Assembly: GCA_947469285.1 (NCBI GenBank)
Contig: CANIOW010000006.1
Location: 50,044 to 114,043, forward strand
Direction: 5' to 3'
DNA from: Gammaproteobacteria bacterium
GTDB lineage: Bacteria > Pseudomonadota > Gammaproteobacteria > Steroidobacterales > Steroidobacteraceae
DNA length: 64,000 bases
The notes beneath the pieces were generated by a model that had not been told where the DNA came from, ran no database searches, and worked only from the letters and a program-made list of their open reading frames with translations. This document shows positions 26,389-35,896 of the stretch, piece by piece. How positions within the stretch are numbered: position 1 is the stretch's first letter; each line of letters starts with the position of its first letter. A program made the position numbers and the translations under genes.

Positions 26389-27633
26389 ATGTCCGCCGCC
26401 TCGCCGCCGCCCGTCGCCACGCCGCGACCGGCCGCCTTCGCTTTTGTCTTTGTCACTGTCTTGCTCGACATGCTGGCGCTGGGTGTCGTCCTGCCGGTGC
26501 TGCCACGCCTCATCGAAAGCTTTGTCAGCGGCGACACCCCCCGCGCGGCGCATATCTTCGGTATCTTCGGCTCGGCCTGGGCCCTGATGCAGTTCCTGTT
26601 TTCGCCCGTGATCGGTGCTCTCAGCGACCGCTTTGGCCGGCGGCCAGTCATCCTGTTGTCCAACGCTGGTCTGGCGGGCAACTATCTGCTTATGGCGCTC
26701 GCGCCCTCGCTTGGCTGGCTGTTTGTCGGGCGCCTGCTGAGCGGCATCACCTCCGCGAGCATCAGTACCGCCAACGCCTACATCGCCGATGTCACACCGC
26801 CGGCCCAACGGGCCGCGCGCTTTGGGATGCTAGGCGCTGCGGTCGGCGCGGGATTTGTCCTCGGCCCCGGCCTCGGCGGACTCCTTGGCAGCCTCGACCT
26901 GCGGCTGCCGTTCTGGGTAGCCGCTGCCTTCAGCACCCTGAATTTCGGCTACGGGCTGTTAGTGCTGCCCGAATCGCTGCCACGCGACCGACGCGGGCCG
27001 ATCAGCCTTTCCAATGCCAATCCGCTGGGCTCGCTGCGGCTGCTCCGCGCTACGCCAGCGCTGCGCGCCCTGTCGACCATGACTTTCCTCTTCAACCTCG
27101 CGCAATACGCGCTGAACAGCGTTTTCGTGCTCTACGCCGGCTATCGCTACCACTGGGATGCGGCGCAGGTGGGCTTTGCCCTGATGCTGGCAGGGGGTTG
27201 TTCTATCATCGTACAAGCCGTGTTGCTGCGCCGGCTCACCAAACACTACAGCGAACAGCAGTTGCTGGTGGCTGGCATGCTCTGTGGTATTGCCGGCTTC
27301 GTGGTGTTCGGCATTTCGAGTGCGGGCTGGGGTTTCATGCTCGCCATCCTGTTGAACAGCCTGTGGGGCATGACGGGACCGTCCACCATGGGGCTAATTA
27401 CCCGCGCCACGCCAGGCGACCAACATGGGCGACTACAAGGCGGGTTATCGAGCCTCAGCGGCATCGCCGGCCTCGCCGGGCCGCTCTTATTCACCGGCGT
27501 CTTCGGCTACTTCATCGCCCCGGGATCGCCCTGCAACCTGCCAGGTGCCCCCTTTCTATTGGCCGCCCTGCTGGTGGTGCTGGCAATGTGGGTGGCGCGC
27601 TCCGTGCTGCGCACACCTGGCTATACGCCCTGA
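26389..27633 (+). CDS. MFS transporter, TCR/Tet-like efflux type
   Basis: I start at ATG 26389 (414 residues). Hydrophobic segments fit 12 helices. The MFS motif A is GALSDRFGRRPVILLSN after helix 2, and motif C-like LGAAVGAGFVLGPGLGGLLG lies in helix 5. Asp in helix 1 (VTVLLDMLALGVVLPVLP) is typical of TetA-type proton antiporters. The likely role is drug or metabolite efflux at the inner membrane; the substrate cannot be stated. It is divergent from feoA and convergent with the MHS transporter, with a 16-base gap between stops. Confidence 0.85.
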   Translation: MSAASPPPVATPRPAAFAFVFVTVLLDMLALGVVLPVLPRLIESFVSGDTPRAAHIFGIFGSAWALMQFLFSPVIGALSDRFGRRPVILLSNAGLAGNYLLMALAPSLGWLFVGRLLSGITSASISTANAYIADVTPPAQRAARFGMLGAAVGAGFVLGPGLGGLLGSLDLRLPFWVAAAFSTLNFGYGLLVLPESLPRDRRGPISLSNANPLGSLRLLRATPALRALSTMTFLFNLAQYALNSVFVLYAGYRYHWDAAQVGFALMLAGGCSIIVQAVLLRRLTKHYSEQQLLVAGMLCGIAGFVVFGISSAGWGFMLAILLNSLWGMTGPSTMGLITRATPGDQHGRLQGGLSSLSGIAGLAGPLLFTGVFGYFIAPGSPCNLPGAPFLLAALLVVLAMWVARSVLRTPGYTP

Positions 27634-27649
27634 CCGACCGGCATCTGGC

Positions 27650-29002
27650 CTAACCCGGGTCTGCGGCCTGCAGGTCGTTGCGATAGGTCTCTTGTAGCAA
27701 GTAGGCCGAAACGAAGGTGACCAGACAGGCGACGGCGATATAGATCGAAATACCCAGGGCGCTGCCGGTCTGCACCAGAATGGCGGTGGCAATGGACGGC
27801 GCCAGACCGCCCCCAAAAATAGCGCCAAACTGATAACCCAGCGAGGCTCCGCTGTAGCGCACGCGGGTCTCGAACATTTCCGCCAGCAATGCCGCCTGTG
27901 GCCCGTACATCATGGCACCGAGCACTTGGGCCACGCTAATGCCTACCGAAATCCACCAGACCGAACCCGTCTGCAGCAGCGGAAACAAGGCGAAGCCCCA
28001 GACTGCCGACAGCAACGCGCCCGCCATGTAGAGCCGGCGGCGACCATACCGGTCCGACAGCGCGGCAAAACCCAGCAACGCCGGAATCATCGCCACCGCA
28101 CCCACGAGCACGCCGGTGAGCATGGTGGTCCGCGGCAAGCCCAGCCCGCCGGGGCCGCTGCCATAGGCGATCACAAAAGCGACACAGGTATAAAACGACA
28201 CTTGGGTGCCAATGAAGGCCCCTGCTGCGAGCAGAATCTGTCGCGGATAGGTGCGCAGTGCCTGGACCACGGGCGCTTGCGGTGCGCGCGCAGTGGCCGC
28301 CTGCAGCGCAGCGTTGCGTGCGGCCGCCGCGGCCTGCAGCTCACGGAAAGCCGGGGTATCTTCGAGGGTTAGCTGCGCGTAGAGCGCCACGCCAATGAGC
28401 AGCACGCTGGCCAGAAAAGGCACGCGCCACCCCCAATCGGCAAAGGCCGCGGCAGACAGCAGGCTGGACATCGCCAGGAAAGCACAATTCGCCAACACCA
28501 CGCCGACGGGCACACCCACTTGCGCAAAGCTGCCGTAGAAACCACGGCGACCCGGCGGGGCACTCTCGGTCACCAGCAACACCGCTCCGGCCCACTGGCC
28601 GCCGATGGCGAGCCCCTGCACAAAGCGCAACAGCATCAGTAGCAGGGGCGCTACCCAGCCTAATGTGGCATAGCCTGGCAGCACCCCGATCAAGGTGGTG
28701 GCGCCGCCCATCAGCAACAAAGCGATCACCAGCGCGCGCTTACGACCGTGCCGATCGCCAAAATTCCCGAACAAAATAGCGCCGAGAGGGCGCGCCAGAA
28801 AGCCGACCGCGAAGGTGCTAAAAGAGGCAAACAGCGCCACCAGCGGTGGCAGTGATGCCGGAAAAAACAGCGTTGGGAAAATGAGCGCTGCGGCTGTGCC
28901 GTAAAGAAAAAAGTCATACCACTCGATGCTGGTCCCTGCCAGCGCAGTCATCGCGACCCGGCGCAGCGAACTGCCCTCGGTGGAAGATTTTTTCGGATGC
29001 AT
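27650..29002 (-). CDS. MFS transporter, metabolite:H+ symporter (MHS) family
   Basis: From ATG 29002 the protein has 450 residues and about 12 helices. Helix 1 carries the MHS motif GTSIEWYDFFLYGTAAAL. The first cytoplasmic loop is GNFGDRHGRKRALV, and FVQGLAIGGQWAGAVLLV is the conserved helix-4 region of the ProP/ShiA/KgtP group. Such carriers import carboxylates such as shikimate, citrate or alpha-ketoglutarate, or betaines. It is divergent from an aroQ-like gene 194 bases away, which makes shikimate or quinate-type substrates worth testing. Confidence 0.88.
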   Translation of the reverse strand: MHPKKSSTEGSSLRRVAMTALAGTSIEWYDFFLYGTAAALIFPTLFFPASLPPLVALFASFSTFAVGFLARPLGAILFGNFGDRHGRKRALVIALLLMGGATTLIGVLPGYATLGWVAPLLLMLLRFVQGLAIGGQWAGAVLLVTESAPPGRRGFYGSFAQVGVPVGVVLANCAFLAMSSLLSAAAFADWGWRVPFLASVLLIGVALYAQLTLEDTPAFRELQAAAAARNAALQAATARAPQAPVVQALRTYPRQILLAAGAFIGTQVSFYTCVAFVIAYGSGPGGLGLPRTTMLTGVLVGAVAMIPALLGFAALSDRYGRRRLYMAGALLSAVWGFALFPLLQTGSVWWISVGISVAQVLGAMMYGPQAALLAEMFETRVRYSGASLGYQFGAIFGGGLAPSIATAILVQTGSALGISIYIAVACLVTFVSAYLLQETYRNDLQAADPG

Positions 29003-29196
29003 TGGCAGACCCCCACTGGCGGTACGACGGGTACCGGCGGCGCTACCGCGCCGCTTGGAGCCAGTCTCGCACTTACCGCAGCCATGGGCCATGGCCACCC
29101 CCAAAGCCAGCCGGGGTGACGGCAACCGTCCGGGGCGCTAGAGTGTCAGCGGCGCTTGCCCGGTAGTCGGGTCAGTGCCACAGCCGAGGATGCTCC

Positions 29197-29649
29197 ATGA
29201 GTGCGCTGATCCATGTCCTGAATGGCCCGAACCTGAACCTGCTCGGCGTCCGCGAACCCGAGATATACGGCCATGACACCTTGGCGGACGTGGAGGCCGC
29301 TTGCCGCGCTGAGGCGACCGCAGGGGGGTGCGGGCTGGTATTCCGGCAGACCAACGCCGAACACCAGTTGATCGACTGGTTGCACGAAGCTCGTGTCGGT
29401 GCCGCTGGGGTCGTAATCAACCCGGCCGCGTTTTCCTACGCTGGCTACCCGGTGCTTGATGCACTAAAGCTCTGCGATTGCCCGATCATCGAGGTCCATA
29501 TCAGCAACCTCCACCGCCGTGAAGCCGAATGGCGCTCAAAGTCGATCATGACGCAGGTCGTCACGGGCATGGTCAGCGGGCTGGGTGTGCATGGCTACGT
29601 GCTGGCGGTACGCCACCTGCTGCTGCTCCGCGCTGGTAAAACCCTGTAA
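29197..29649 (+). CDS. aroQ: Type II 3-dehydroquinate dehydratase-like protein, diverged
   Basis: The 150-residue protein has the family length and N-terminus (VLNGPNLNLLGVREPEIYG, residues 7-25, with catalytic Arg and Tyr). INP Asn (about 75), EVHISN with Glu and His (about 99-101) and a following Arg are also kept. Two normally conserved stretches differ: NPAAFSYAG in place of the usual substrate-binding NPGAYTHTS, and REAEWRSKS in place of the usual REPFRHHS. It should still dehydrate 3-dehydroquinate but may be a specialised or catabolic form. An AGGA Shine-Dalgarno lies upstream. Confidence 0.82.
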   Translation: MSALIHVLNGPNLNLLGVREPEIYGHDTLADVEAACRAEATAGGCGLVFRQTNAEHQLIDWLHEARVGAAGVVINPAAFSYAGYPVLDALKLCDCPIIEVHISNLHRREAEWRSKSIMTQVVTGMVSGLGVHGYVLAVRHLLLLRAGKTL

Positions 29650-29694
29650 CCGATTGGCCTTCCGCATCGCCTTTCATTGCGACAGGATGTGACC

Positions 29695-31116
29695 ATGCGC
29701 CTCTTCATCCGGCTGACTATCCTGGCCCTCGCCAGCCTCAGCACGCTTGCCGGCTGCGGGGGAGGCGGTGGCAGTTCAGGTGGCACGCTCGCCAACAACG
29801 ACCCCTGCTCGCTAACCCAGCGCAAACAGTGGGTCGTGGACACCACGCGCGAATGGTACCTCTACCCCGAACTGCTGCCGGCGAGCGTTAACTTAGCCCA
29901 GTACGCCACACCACAAGACGTTCTCGACGCACTCACCGCCAACGCTCGCGCACAGAACAAGGACCGCTACTTTTCGTATCTCACCTCGATCGCCGACGAG
30001 GAGGCTTTTTTCAGCACGGGCTCCAGCGTGGGCTTTGGCGTCCGACTGCAGACCGACACGGCCGCTGGCCGTGTATTTATCGCCGAAGCCTTTGAAGGGG
30101 CGCCCGCGCTGACAGCCGGCATCGACCGTGGCGACGAAATTACCGACATTGGCACCAGCACCGCCAACCTGCGCTCCGTCGCTGACATTCTCGCCACAGG
30201 TGGCACGCAAGGTTTGTCCGATGCCCTCGGGCCCACCGCCGCCGGCACCACACGTACCTTGCGCCTGACCAACGCCGCGGGCACACAGACGCTGACGGTG
30301 ACCAAAGCCGATTACTCGCTGCTGCCAGTCTCCAGCCGCTATGGTGCACGCATTCTCAATGCTGGCGGCCGGCAAGTCGGCTACCTTAACCTGCGCACCT
30401 TTATTCCTTCTGCGGATGCGCCACTGCGCGCCGCCTTCGCTAATTTTCGCAATGCGGGTATCACCGACGTCATCCTCGATTTTCGTTACAACGGTGGTGG
30501 TCTGGTGGCCACTGCGGAACTGCTCGGTGATCTGCTCGGCGGCAACCGCTCCAGCGGCCAGATCTTCGACCAACTGACCTTCCGCGCTGAGAAATCCTCC
30601 AGCAACTCCACCAAGTACTTTTCCAGCCAACCCGAGTCCGTGGCGCCGCTGCAGCTGGCCTTCATCACCACCGGCGCGTCCGCCTCCGCGAGCGAACTGA
30701 CGATCAATGGCATGCTGCCTTACTTCACCACCAACCTCGCGTTGGTGGGTAGCAACACCTACGGCAAACCGGTAGGCCAGATCGCCGTTGACCGCACGAG
30801 CTGCGACGACCGCTTGCGGGTCATCGCGTTCTCGATGCGGAACGCGGCCGGTTCCGACAACTACTTCAACGGGCTGGCCGGAACAGTGAACGTCAGTTGC
30901 CGCGCCGCGGATGAACTGACGCGCCCGCTTGGCGACATTCAAGAAGCCTCCATACGTCAGGCGCTGGATTTTCTGGCTGGCAGCCCATGCACTCCCCTCA
31001 CGGCGGGCACTGCCCCGGGCCTGTCCAAGACCGGCGGCCCGCTCACCGTTGAGCCAGCGCTGCTCATGCCCGAACGCCCCACGCCGGCACAACGCGAAGT
31101 GCCTGGTCTGTTTTAA
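29695..31116 (+). CDS. S41-family carboxyl-terminal protease-like lipoprotein
   Basis: From ATG 29695 the protein has 473 residues. The lipobox LSTLAGC ends at Cys near residue 20, followed by a Gly/Ser linker. A PDZ-like region (VGFGVRLQ...VFIAEAFEGAPALTAGIDRGDEI) precedes the S41 domain. The latter has DFRYNGGG, the nucleophile Ser in TTGASASASELTINGM and the Lys base region GSNTYGKPVGQ. It is thus a serine-lysine protease, probably anchored to the outer or inner membrane facing the periplasm. Substrate unknown. It precedes two amidohydrolase genes on the same strand. Confidence 0.9.
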   Translation: MRLFIRLTILALASLSTLAGCGGGGGSSGGTLANNDPCSLTQRKQWVVDTTREWYLYPELLPASVNLAQYATPQDVLDALTANARAQNKDRYFSYLTSIADEEAFFSTGSSVGFGVRLQTDTAAGRVFIAEAFEGAPALTAGIDRGDEITDIGTSTANLRSVADILATGGTQGLSDALGPTAAGTTRTLRLTNAAGTQTLTVTKADYSLLPVSSRYGARILNAGGRQVGYLNLRTFIPSADAPLRAAFANFRNAGITDVILDFRYNGGGLVATAELLGDLLGGNRSSGQIFDQLTFRAEKSSSNSTKYFSSQPESVAPLQLAFITTGASASASELTINGMLPYFTTNLALVGSNTYGKPVGQIAVDRTSCDDRLRVIAFSMRNAAGSDNYFNGLAGTVNVSCRAADELTRPLGDIQEASIRQALDFLAGSPCTPLTAGTAPGLSKTGGPLTVEPALLMPERPTPAQREVPGLF

Positions 31117-31144
31117 ACTCCTGCGCGCAAGGACTCTCATTACC

Positions 31145-32587
31145 ATGCTGCCTCTCCTCCACCCAAAGACGTACGCCACGCTGCTGGGCACGCTGCTCGG
31201 CGCGACGCTGCTCGGCTGCGCCACCACGCCGTCACCCGCGACCCCCCCTACTCCCCGCGCCGTGACTGCCGCCGTCAAGGTGGCACCGCCCTATGCCTCC
31301 ACCTACCGCGCCCTGCCCTCGAGCCCCACGCTGCTGCACAACGCGACCATCCTCACCGGCACCGGCGAGCGCATCGATGGCGGTGACGTTCTGCTAGTCG
31401 AGGGCCGGATTGCGGCCGTGGGGCAGCACCTGACTGCCCCACCAGGCGCGACCATCTTGGAGCTGACGGGAAAGTGGGTCACCCCCGGCATCATCGACAT
31501 GCACTCGCACCTCGGGGTCTATGCCTCGCCCGGTGTCCATGCGCACAGCGACGGCAACGAGTCCACCTCCCCCAACACCGCACAGGTCTGGGCGGAACAC
31601 AGTGTCTGGCCACAAGACCCCGGCTTCGCCGCAGCACTCGCCGGCGGCGTGACCTCGCTCATGATCCTGCCGGGCTCTGCCAATCTGTTCGGCGGGCGCA
31701 CAGTCACGCTGAAGAACGTTCCGGCGCGCACAGTGCAGGAGATGAAATTTCCCGGCGCGCCGTACGGCTTGAAGATTGCCTGCGGCGAAAACCCCAAGCG
31801 GGTCTATGGCGAGGGCCGCAAGATGGCACCCTCGACCCGCATGGGCAACATGGCGGGCTTCCGTTCGGCCTTCATCGACGCGCAAAAATACCGGGACGAC
31901 TGGGCGCGCTATGCACACGAAAAACTCACCAAGCCCGACGCCACCCCACCCGCACGCGACTTACAAAATGAGACGCTGGCCGGCGTGCTGAACGGCGAGA
32001 TCATCGTCCACAACCATTGCTACCGCGCCGATGAGATGGCGCAGATGCTCGATCTGGCGCGTGAATTTGGCTTCCATATCGGCACCTTCCACCATGCGGT
32101 GGAGGCTTACAAGATTGCCGACCTACTGGCTCACGAAGGCACTTGCGCTGCCATGTGGGCCGACTGGTGGGGTTTCAAGATGGAAAGCCTCGATGGTATT
32201 CGTGAAAACATTGCCATGGTCGATGCGGCCGGCGCCTGCGCGGTCGTACATTCGGACTCGGAAGTCGGCATCCAGCACCTGAACCAGGAAGCCGGCAAAG
32301 CGCTGGCCGCAGGCCGGCGCATGGGCCTAACCATCCCCCCTGAACAGGCCATTACCTGGCTGACGCGCAACCCCGCGCGTGCCATCGGTGTGGGCGAGCG
32401 TACCGGCACGCTGGAAGTGGGCAAGATGGCCGACGTCGCGGTGTGGGACCGCGAACCGTTTAGCGTTTATGCGCATGCCGAACGGGTGTATGTGGATGGC
32501 GCGCTGCTGTTCGACCTGCACGACCCCGCACGCCAACCAGTGAGCGATTTCGCTCTGGGCTATACGCCTGCAGGAGGTGCCAAGTGA
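31145..32587 (+). CDS. Amidohydrolase lipoprotein, catalytically complete partner
   Basis: I use ATG 31145 (480 residues), since the signal sequence begins there: TLLGTLLGATLLGCATT holds a lipobox with Cys about residue 24. The metal ligands of the amidohydrolase barrel are present: HxH in DMHSHLG, then VHNHCYRADEM, GTFHHAVEA and the Asp in VVHSDSEVG. The C-terminus has the family ending (NPARAIGVGERTGTLEVGKMADVAVWD). Likely a periplasm-facing hydrolase of cyclic or acylated amino compounds. Its stop overlaps the GTG start of the next gene, a metal-ligand-free paralog. Confidence 0.85.
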   Translation: MLPLLHPKTYATLLGTLLGATLLGCATTPSPATPPTPRAVTAAVKVAPPYASTYRALPSSPTLLHNATILTGTGERIDGGDVLLVEGRIAAVGQHLTAPPGATILELTGKWVTPGIIDMHSHLGVYASPGVHAHSDGNESTSPNTAQVWAEHSVWPQDPGFAAALAGGVTSLMILPGSANLFGGRTVTLKNVPARTVQEMKFPGAPYGLKIACGENPKRVYGEGRKMAPSTRMGNMAGFRSAFIDAQKYRDDWARYAHEKLTKPDATPPARDLQNETLAGVLNGEIIVHNHCYRADEMAQMLDLAREFGFHIGTFHHAVEAYKIADLLAHEGTCAAMWADWWGFKMESLDGIRENIAMVDAAGACAVVHSDSEVGIQHLNQEAGKALAAGRRMGLTIPPEQAITWLTRNPARAIGVGERTGTLEVGKMADVAVWDREPFSVYAHAERVYVDGALLFDLHDPARQPVSDFALGYTPAGGAK

Positions 32588-33885
32588 ACCGGTTCCTGAC
32601 ACGACTCACCCTCAGCCTCACGCTGGCACTCGCCGCTGGCTCAGCCATGGCGGCCGTCACGTTTATTCACGGCGCCACCGTGCATACTCTCGCGGCGGCT
32701 GGCACTTTGCCGGAAGCGGATGTGGTGTTGCAGGACGGCCGCATCGCGGCTGTCGGCCTGCACTTGGCCATCCCCGCCGGAGCCAGCGTCATTGAGGCGC
32801 ATGGGCAAGTCCTCACGCCAGGGCTTATCGATGCCTACGGGCGGTTAGGGATCGAAGAGGTCGATGGCGAGTCTGCCACGGTCGACACCAGTGGCAAAAA
32901 CCTGCCCTACTCCGCCGCCTTCACCATTGCCGACGCCATCAATCCGCGCAGCCAGCGGATTGACGTGAACCGGGCAGAAGGCATCACGGCGGGGCTCATC
33001 GCGCCGGTGGCAGAACCCGGGAGCGAAGGGCTGGCACCCATCATCGCCGGGCAGGCCAGTTTCGCGCGGCTACGCCCGGGGGCAGCACTGGAGATCCGCA
33101 CGCCGGTAGGGTTCGTGTTCACCTACGGCGAGGCCGGCGCCGACCTCTCCGGCGGTGCGCGCAGCGGCGCCCTACTGCGACTGCGCGAACTGCTGGCCGA
33201 CGCACGCGACTATGCCCAGCACCGCGACGCCTATGCAGCTGGCGCGCGCCGCACTTATGCCGGGACGCGCCTGGACCTGGAGGCACTGCAGCCGTTGCTG
33301 CACGGGCAAGTGCCGCTGCTGGCAGAAGTGCAGCGCGCAAGTGACATCATGGCGCTGCTGCAGCTGGCCCGGGAGGAACAGCTGCGGCTGGTGATTATCG
33401 GCGGCACTGAAGCTTGGCAAGTAGCCAGCGCGTTGGCGGCAGCCAAAGTCCCGGTAGTCCTCGACGTGTTCGAGAATCTGCCTTCCAGCTTCGAAACGCT
33501 GGGGGCCACGTTCGACAACGCAGCCAAGCTCAACGCCGCCGGTGTGGAGATTGCCTTCGCCTATGCTGAGCACTACAACCCGCGCAATGCCCGGCAGCTG
33601 GCGGGCAACGCCGTCGCCCATGGCCTGCCCTATACCGTGGCGCTCGCGGCCATCACGCGCAACCCGGCCCACCTCTATGGTGCCGACGCCACTCTTGGCA
33701 CCATCGAACCTGGCAAGGCTGCCGACGTGGTGTTGTGGGACGGCGACCCGCTCGAGACCACGACCATGGCCACCCACGTCATCATTGGTGGCGAGCTGGT
33801 ATCGCCGATCACCCGGCAAACGCTCTTACGCGAGCGCTATCGTCACCTCGGTCAACCACAGCCGCCCGCCTATGTGAAACCCTAA
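32584..33885 (+). CDS. Amidohydrolase-fold paralog lacking the metal ligands
   Basis: The start is GTG 32584, overlapping the previous stop. The 433-residue protein has a Sec signal peptide (cleavage near SAMAAVT) and the amidohydrolase frame (VVLQDGRIAAVG, TPGLIDAYG, NPAHLYGADATLGTIEPGKAADVVLWDGDP). The HxH after TPGLID is replaced by AYG, and the regions equivalent to the other histidines read LLAEVQRASDIM and IIGGTEAWQ. It should not bind the usual metals, and is probably a structural partner of the preceding enzyme in a heteromer. Confidence 0.85.
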   Translation: MNRFLTRLTLSLTLALAAGSAMAAVTFIHGATVHTLAAAGTLPEADVVLQDGRIAAVGLHLAIPAGASVIEAHGQVLTPGLIDAYGRLGIEEVDGESATVDTSGKNLPYSAAFTIADAINPRSQRIDVNRAEGITAGLIAPVAEPGSEGLAPIIAGQASFARLRPGAALEIRTPVGFVFTYGEAGADLSGGARSGALLRLRELLADARDYAQHRDAYAAGARRTYAGTRLDLEALQPLLHGQVPLLAEVQRASDIMALLQLAREEQLRLVIIGGTEAWQVASALAAAKVPVVLDVFENLPSSFETLGATFDNAAKLNAAGVEIAFAYAEHYNPRNARQLAGNAVAHGLPYTVALAAITRNPAHLYGADATLGTIEPGKAADVVLWDGDPLETTTMATHVIIGGELVSPITRQTLLRERYRHLGQPQPPAYVKP

Positions 33886-33888
33886 GCC

Positions 33889-34590
33889 ATGTCCCTGCCC
33901 AGTCTGGGGGCCGCGTACCGGGCGCTCGTCATCGGAGCCAGTGGGGCCATCGGTAGTGCGTTCGTAGAGGCGCTGCAGGCGGACGCGCAATGCGCACACG
34001 TGGTACCACTGTCACGACGCACCCACCCAGGGTTCGAGCTGGGCAATGAAGCGAGCATCGCCGCGGCGGCCGTGTCGGTCAGCGCGAGTGGCCCGTATGC
34101 TTTGATGATTGATGCCACGGGCGCGCTGGTCATCGACGGCCACGGTCCCGAGAAGCGTTTGAGCGAGCTGAGTGCCGAACGCCTACTGGCTCAATTCACC
34201 GTCAATGCCATGGGGCCGGCCTTACTGCTTAAACATTTCATGCCGCACCTGGCCCCGGGGCGCGCCATCTACGCCAAGCTCTCGGCACGCGTGGGCAGCA
34301 TCAGCGACAACCAACGAGGCGGATGGTACGGCTACCGGTCGGCCAAAGCGGCGCTGAACATGCTGCTGCAAACCGCCGCCATAGAGTGTGCCGTCCGCCA
34401 GCCACAGGCGGTCATCGCGGCGCTGCAACCTGGCACCGTGGCCTCGCCGCTATCCGCTCCATTCACGCGCGGCACAGCGACCCTGACGCCTGCCGAATCG
34501 GTGGCCGGCATGCTGGCCGTTCTCGATACCCTGCAGCCCACCCGCGGCGCACAGTTCAGAGACTACCGGGGCGCCCTCGTTCCCTGGTGA
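33889..34590 (+). CDS. Short-chain dehydrogenase/reductase, CsgA-like
   Basis: The 233-residue protein starts with the Rossmann motif VIGASGAIGSAF (about residues 14-25). It has NAMGPALLLKHF in place of the usual NAG region and the catalytic YRSAKAALN (Tyr-x-x-x-Lys, about 147-151), preceded by a Ser in KLSARVGSIS. It belongs to the compact SDR group that includes the Myxococcus C-factor-like proteins. It is a NAD(P)-dependent cytoplasmic oxidoreductase of unknown substrate. It lies three bases after the amidohydrolase pair and converges on the aminotransferase. Confidence 0.85.
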   Translation: MSLPSLGAAYRALVIGASGAIGSAFVEALQADAQCAHVVPLSRRTHPGFELGNEASIAAAAVSVSASGPYALMIDATGALVIDGHGPEKRLSELSAERLLAQFTVNAMGPALLLKHFMPHLAPGRAIYAKLSARVGSISDNQRGGWYGYRSAKAALNMLLQTAAIECAVRQPQAVIAALQPGTVASPLSAPFTRGTATLTPAESVAGMLAVLDTLQPTRGAQFRDYRGALVPW

Positions 34591-34628
34591 TAGGCAGCCG
34601 CCAGCCCGCCATTCGTGCCCGCCACTGC

Positions 34629-35867
34629 TTAAACGGTTAGCACCCGGTCCAGCGCTAAGAGCAGCTGTTCTATCTCGGGGCGCGACGTGTAATGCACGAA
34701 GCTCAGGCGCAACACACCACGGCTGAGGTCGACACCCATCGCACCCAGCGGGCGGGTGGCATAAAAGTCCCCGCCGCTGGCCATGATGCCGTGCCTCGCC
34801 AGTGCCCGTGCCACGGGTTCTGCGTCACGATTAAGCGCCAGCGCCACCGTTGGTGCACGCCGCGCCGCTTGGCGTGGCCCGAGCAGCCGCAACTCGCGGC
34901 GCGGCGCCAGAAAATCCAGCAAAGGCTGTAACAAATCCACCTCGTAGGCACGGATCAGGTCGTGCACCGCCAGCGCTTTTTCGACCGGCAAAGCGCCAGG
35001 CGCCACGGGAAAATGGTGCGCATACAGCGCCTCCACATAGTCCGCCATGCCAGCACAAGCGGCGATTTGCGCGTGGTCTGGCCCACCAGGCGTAAAGCGT
35101 TTATAAAGCGTGCCACCGTTAAAATAGTGCCCTTGGTTGGGCAGTGCCTCGCCCAGTGCGCGGCGTAGCACCATGACGCCCTGATGAGGGCCGTAAGTCT
35201 TGTAGGCCGAAAACAGATAGATGTCCGTTCCCAGCGCTCCCACATCGGGAAAACCATGCGGCGCGTAACTCACTCCGTCCACGCAGGTGACCGCGCCGAC
35301 CGCGTGGCATAAAGCCACGATCTCCGCCACTGGGTTGATCTCCGCCACCACATTGGAACAGTGCGGGAAACACACCAACTTGACGCGCTCATCCAACAAG
35401 GGCCTTAACGCGTCGAGTGACAAGTGCCCCGTGTCTGGGTCGATCTGCCATTCACGCACCACGATGCCGTCGGCAGCGAGCCGTCGCCACACTCCGGCAT
35501 TCGCCTCGTGGTCCTGGTTAGTGACCACGATGGCGTCGCCCGGCTGTAGCCAACCGCGAAACGCCTGCGCCAACACATAGGTATTGGCACTGGTCGACGG
35601 CCCAAAGCTCAGCTCGTCGGACGCCACCCCAAGCAGTGCCGCCAGGCGATCCCGCGCCTCGTCCATCTCCGCGCCACCCAGCTGTGCTAGGGCGTAGGGA
35701 GCATAGGGCTGCACCTTACGCTCGCGGTAGAACCGGCTTAGCCGGTCCACCACCTGCCCACAGGGAAACGACCCCCCGGCATTTTCAAAAAAGGCCTGAC
35801 CATGCAAGCCCGGCTGCTGGAAAGCCGGGAACTGGGACCGAACGTAAGCAATATCCAGTAAAGGCAT
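34629..35867 (-). CDS. Class V aminotransferase, cysteine desulfurase-like
   Basis: The 412-residue fold-type-I PLP enzyme has FFENAGGSFPC near the start, VTNQDHEANAGVW, DGVSYAPHGFPDV (Asp that contacts the PLP ring) and the Schiff-base Lys in FSAYKTYGPHQG (about residue 220). This fits the SufS/cysteine-desulfurase-like superfamily, close to the group often annotated only as cysteine desulfurase-like. No iron-sulfur genes are nearby, so desulfuration of cysteine for cluster assembly is unlikely. It follows the broken TonB receptor by 29 bases on the same strand. Confidence 0.83.
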   Translation of the reverse strand: MPLLDIAYVRSQFPAFQQPGLHGQAFFENAGGSFPCGQVVDRLSRFYRERKVQPYAPYALAQLGGAEMDEARDRLAALLGVASDELSFGPSTSANTYVLAQAFRGWLQPGDAIVVTNQDHEANAGVWRRLAADGIVVREWQIDPDTGHLSLDALRPLLDERVKLVCFPHCSNVVAEINPVAEIVALCHAVGAVTCVDGVSYAPHGFPDVGALGTDIYLFSAYKTYGPHQGVMVLRRALGEALPNQGHYFNGGTLYKRFTPGGPDHAQIAACAGMADYVEALYAHHFPVAPGALPVEKALAVHDLIRAYEVDLLQPLLDFLAPRRELRLLGPRQAARRAPTVALALNRDAEPVARALARHGIMASGGDFYATRPLGAMGVDLSRGVLRLSFVHYTSRPEIEQLLLALDRVLTV

Positions 35868-35896
35868 GACCAGGCCTGCAGCGCGGAACCTGACGG

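Noticed and set aside
26382..27653. Alternative plus-strand frame of 423 codons over the TetA-like transporter
   Set aside because: It is Arg/Cys-rich, without hydrophobic periodicity; the overlapping frame has 12 helices and MFS motif A.
29087..29096. GGCCATGGCC palindrome in the MHS-aroQ gap as an operator
   Set aside because: Ten bases of GC-rich palindrome are expected by chance here, and no repeat or spacing supports it.
29893..31278. Minus-strand open frame of 461 codons opposite the S41 protease
   Set aside because: Composition is Gly/Arg/Gln-rich with no motif, and the plus strand has a clear lipobox, PDZ-like region and catalytic Ser/Lys.
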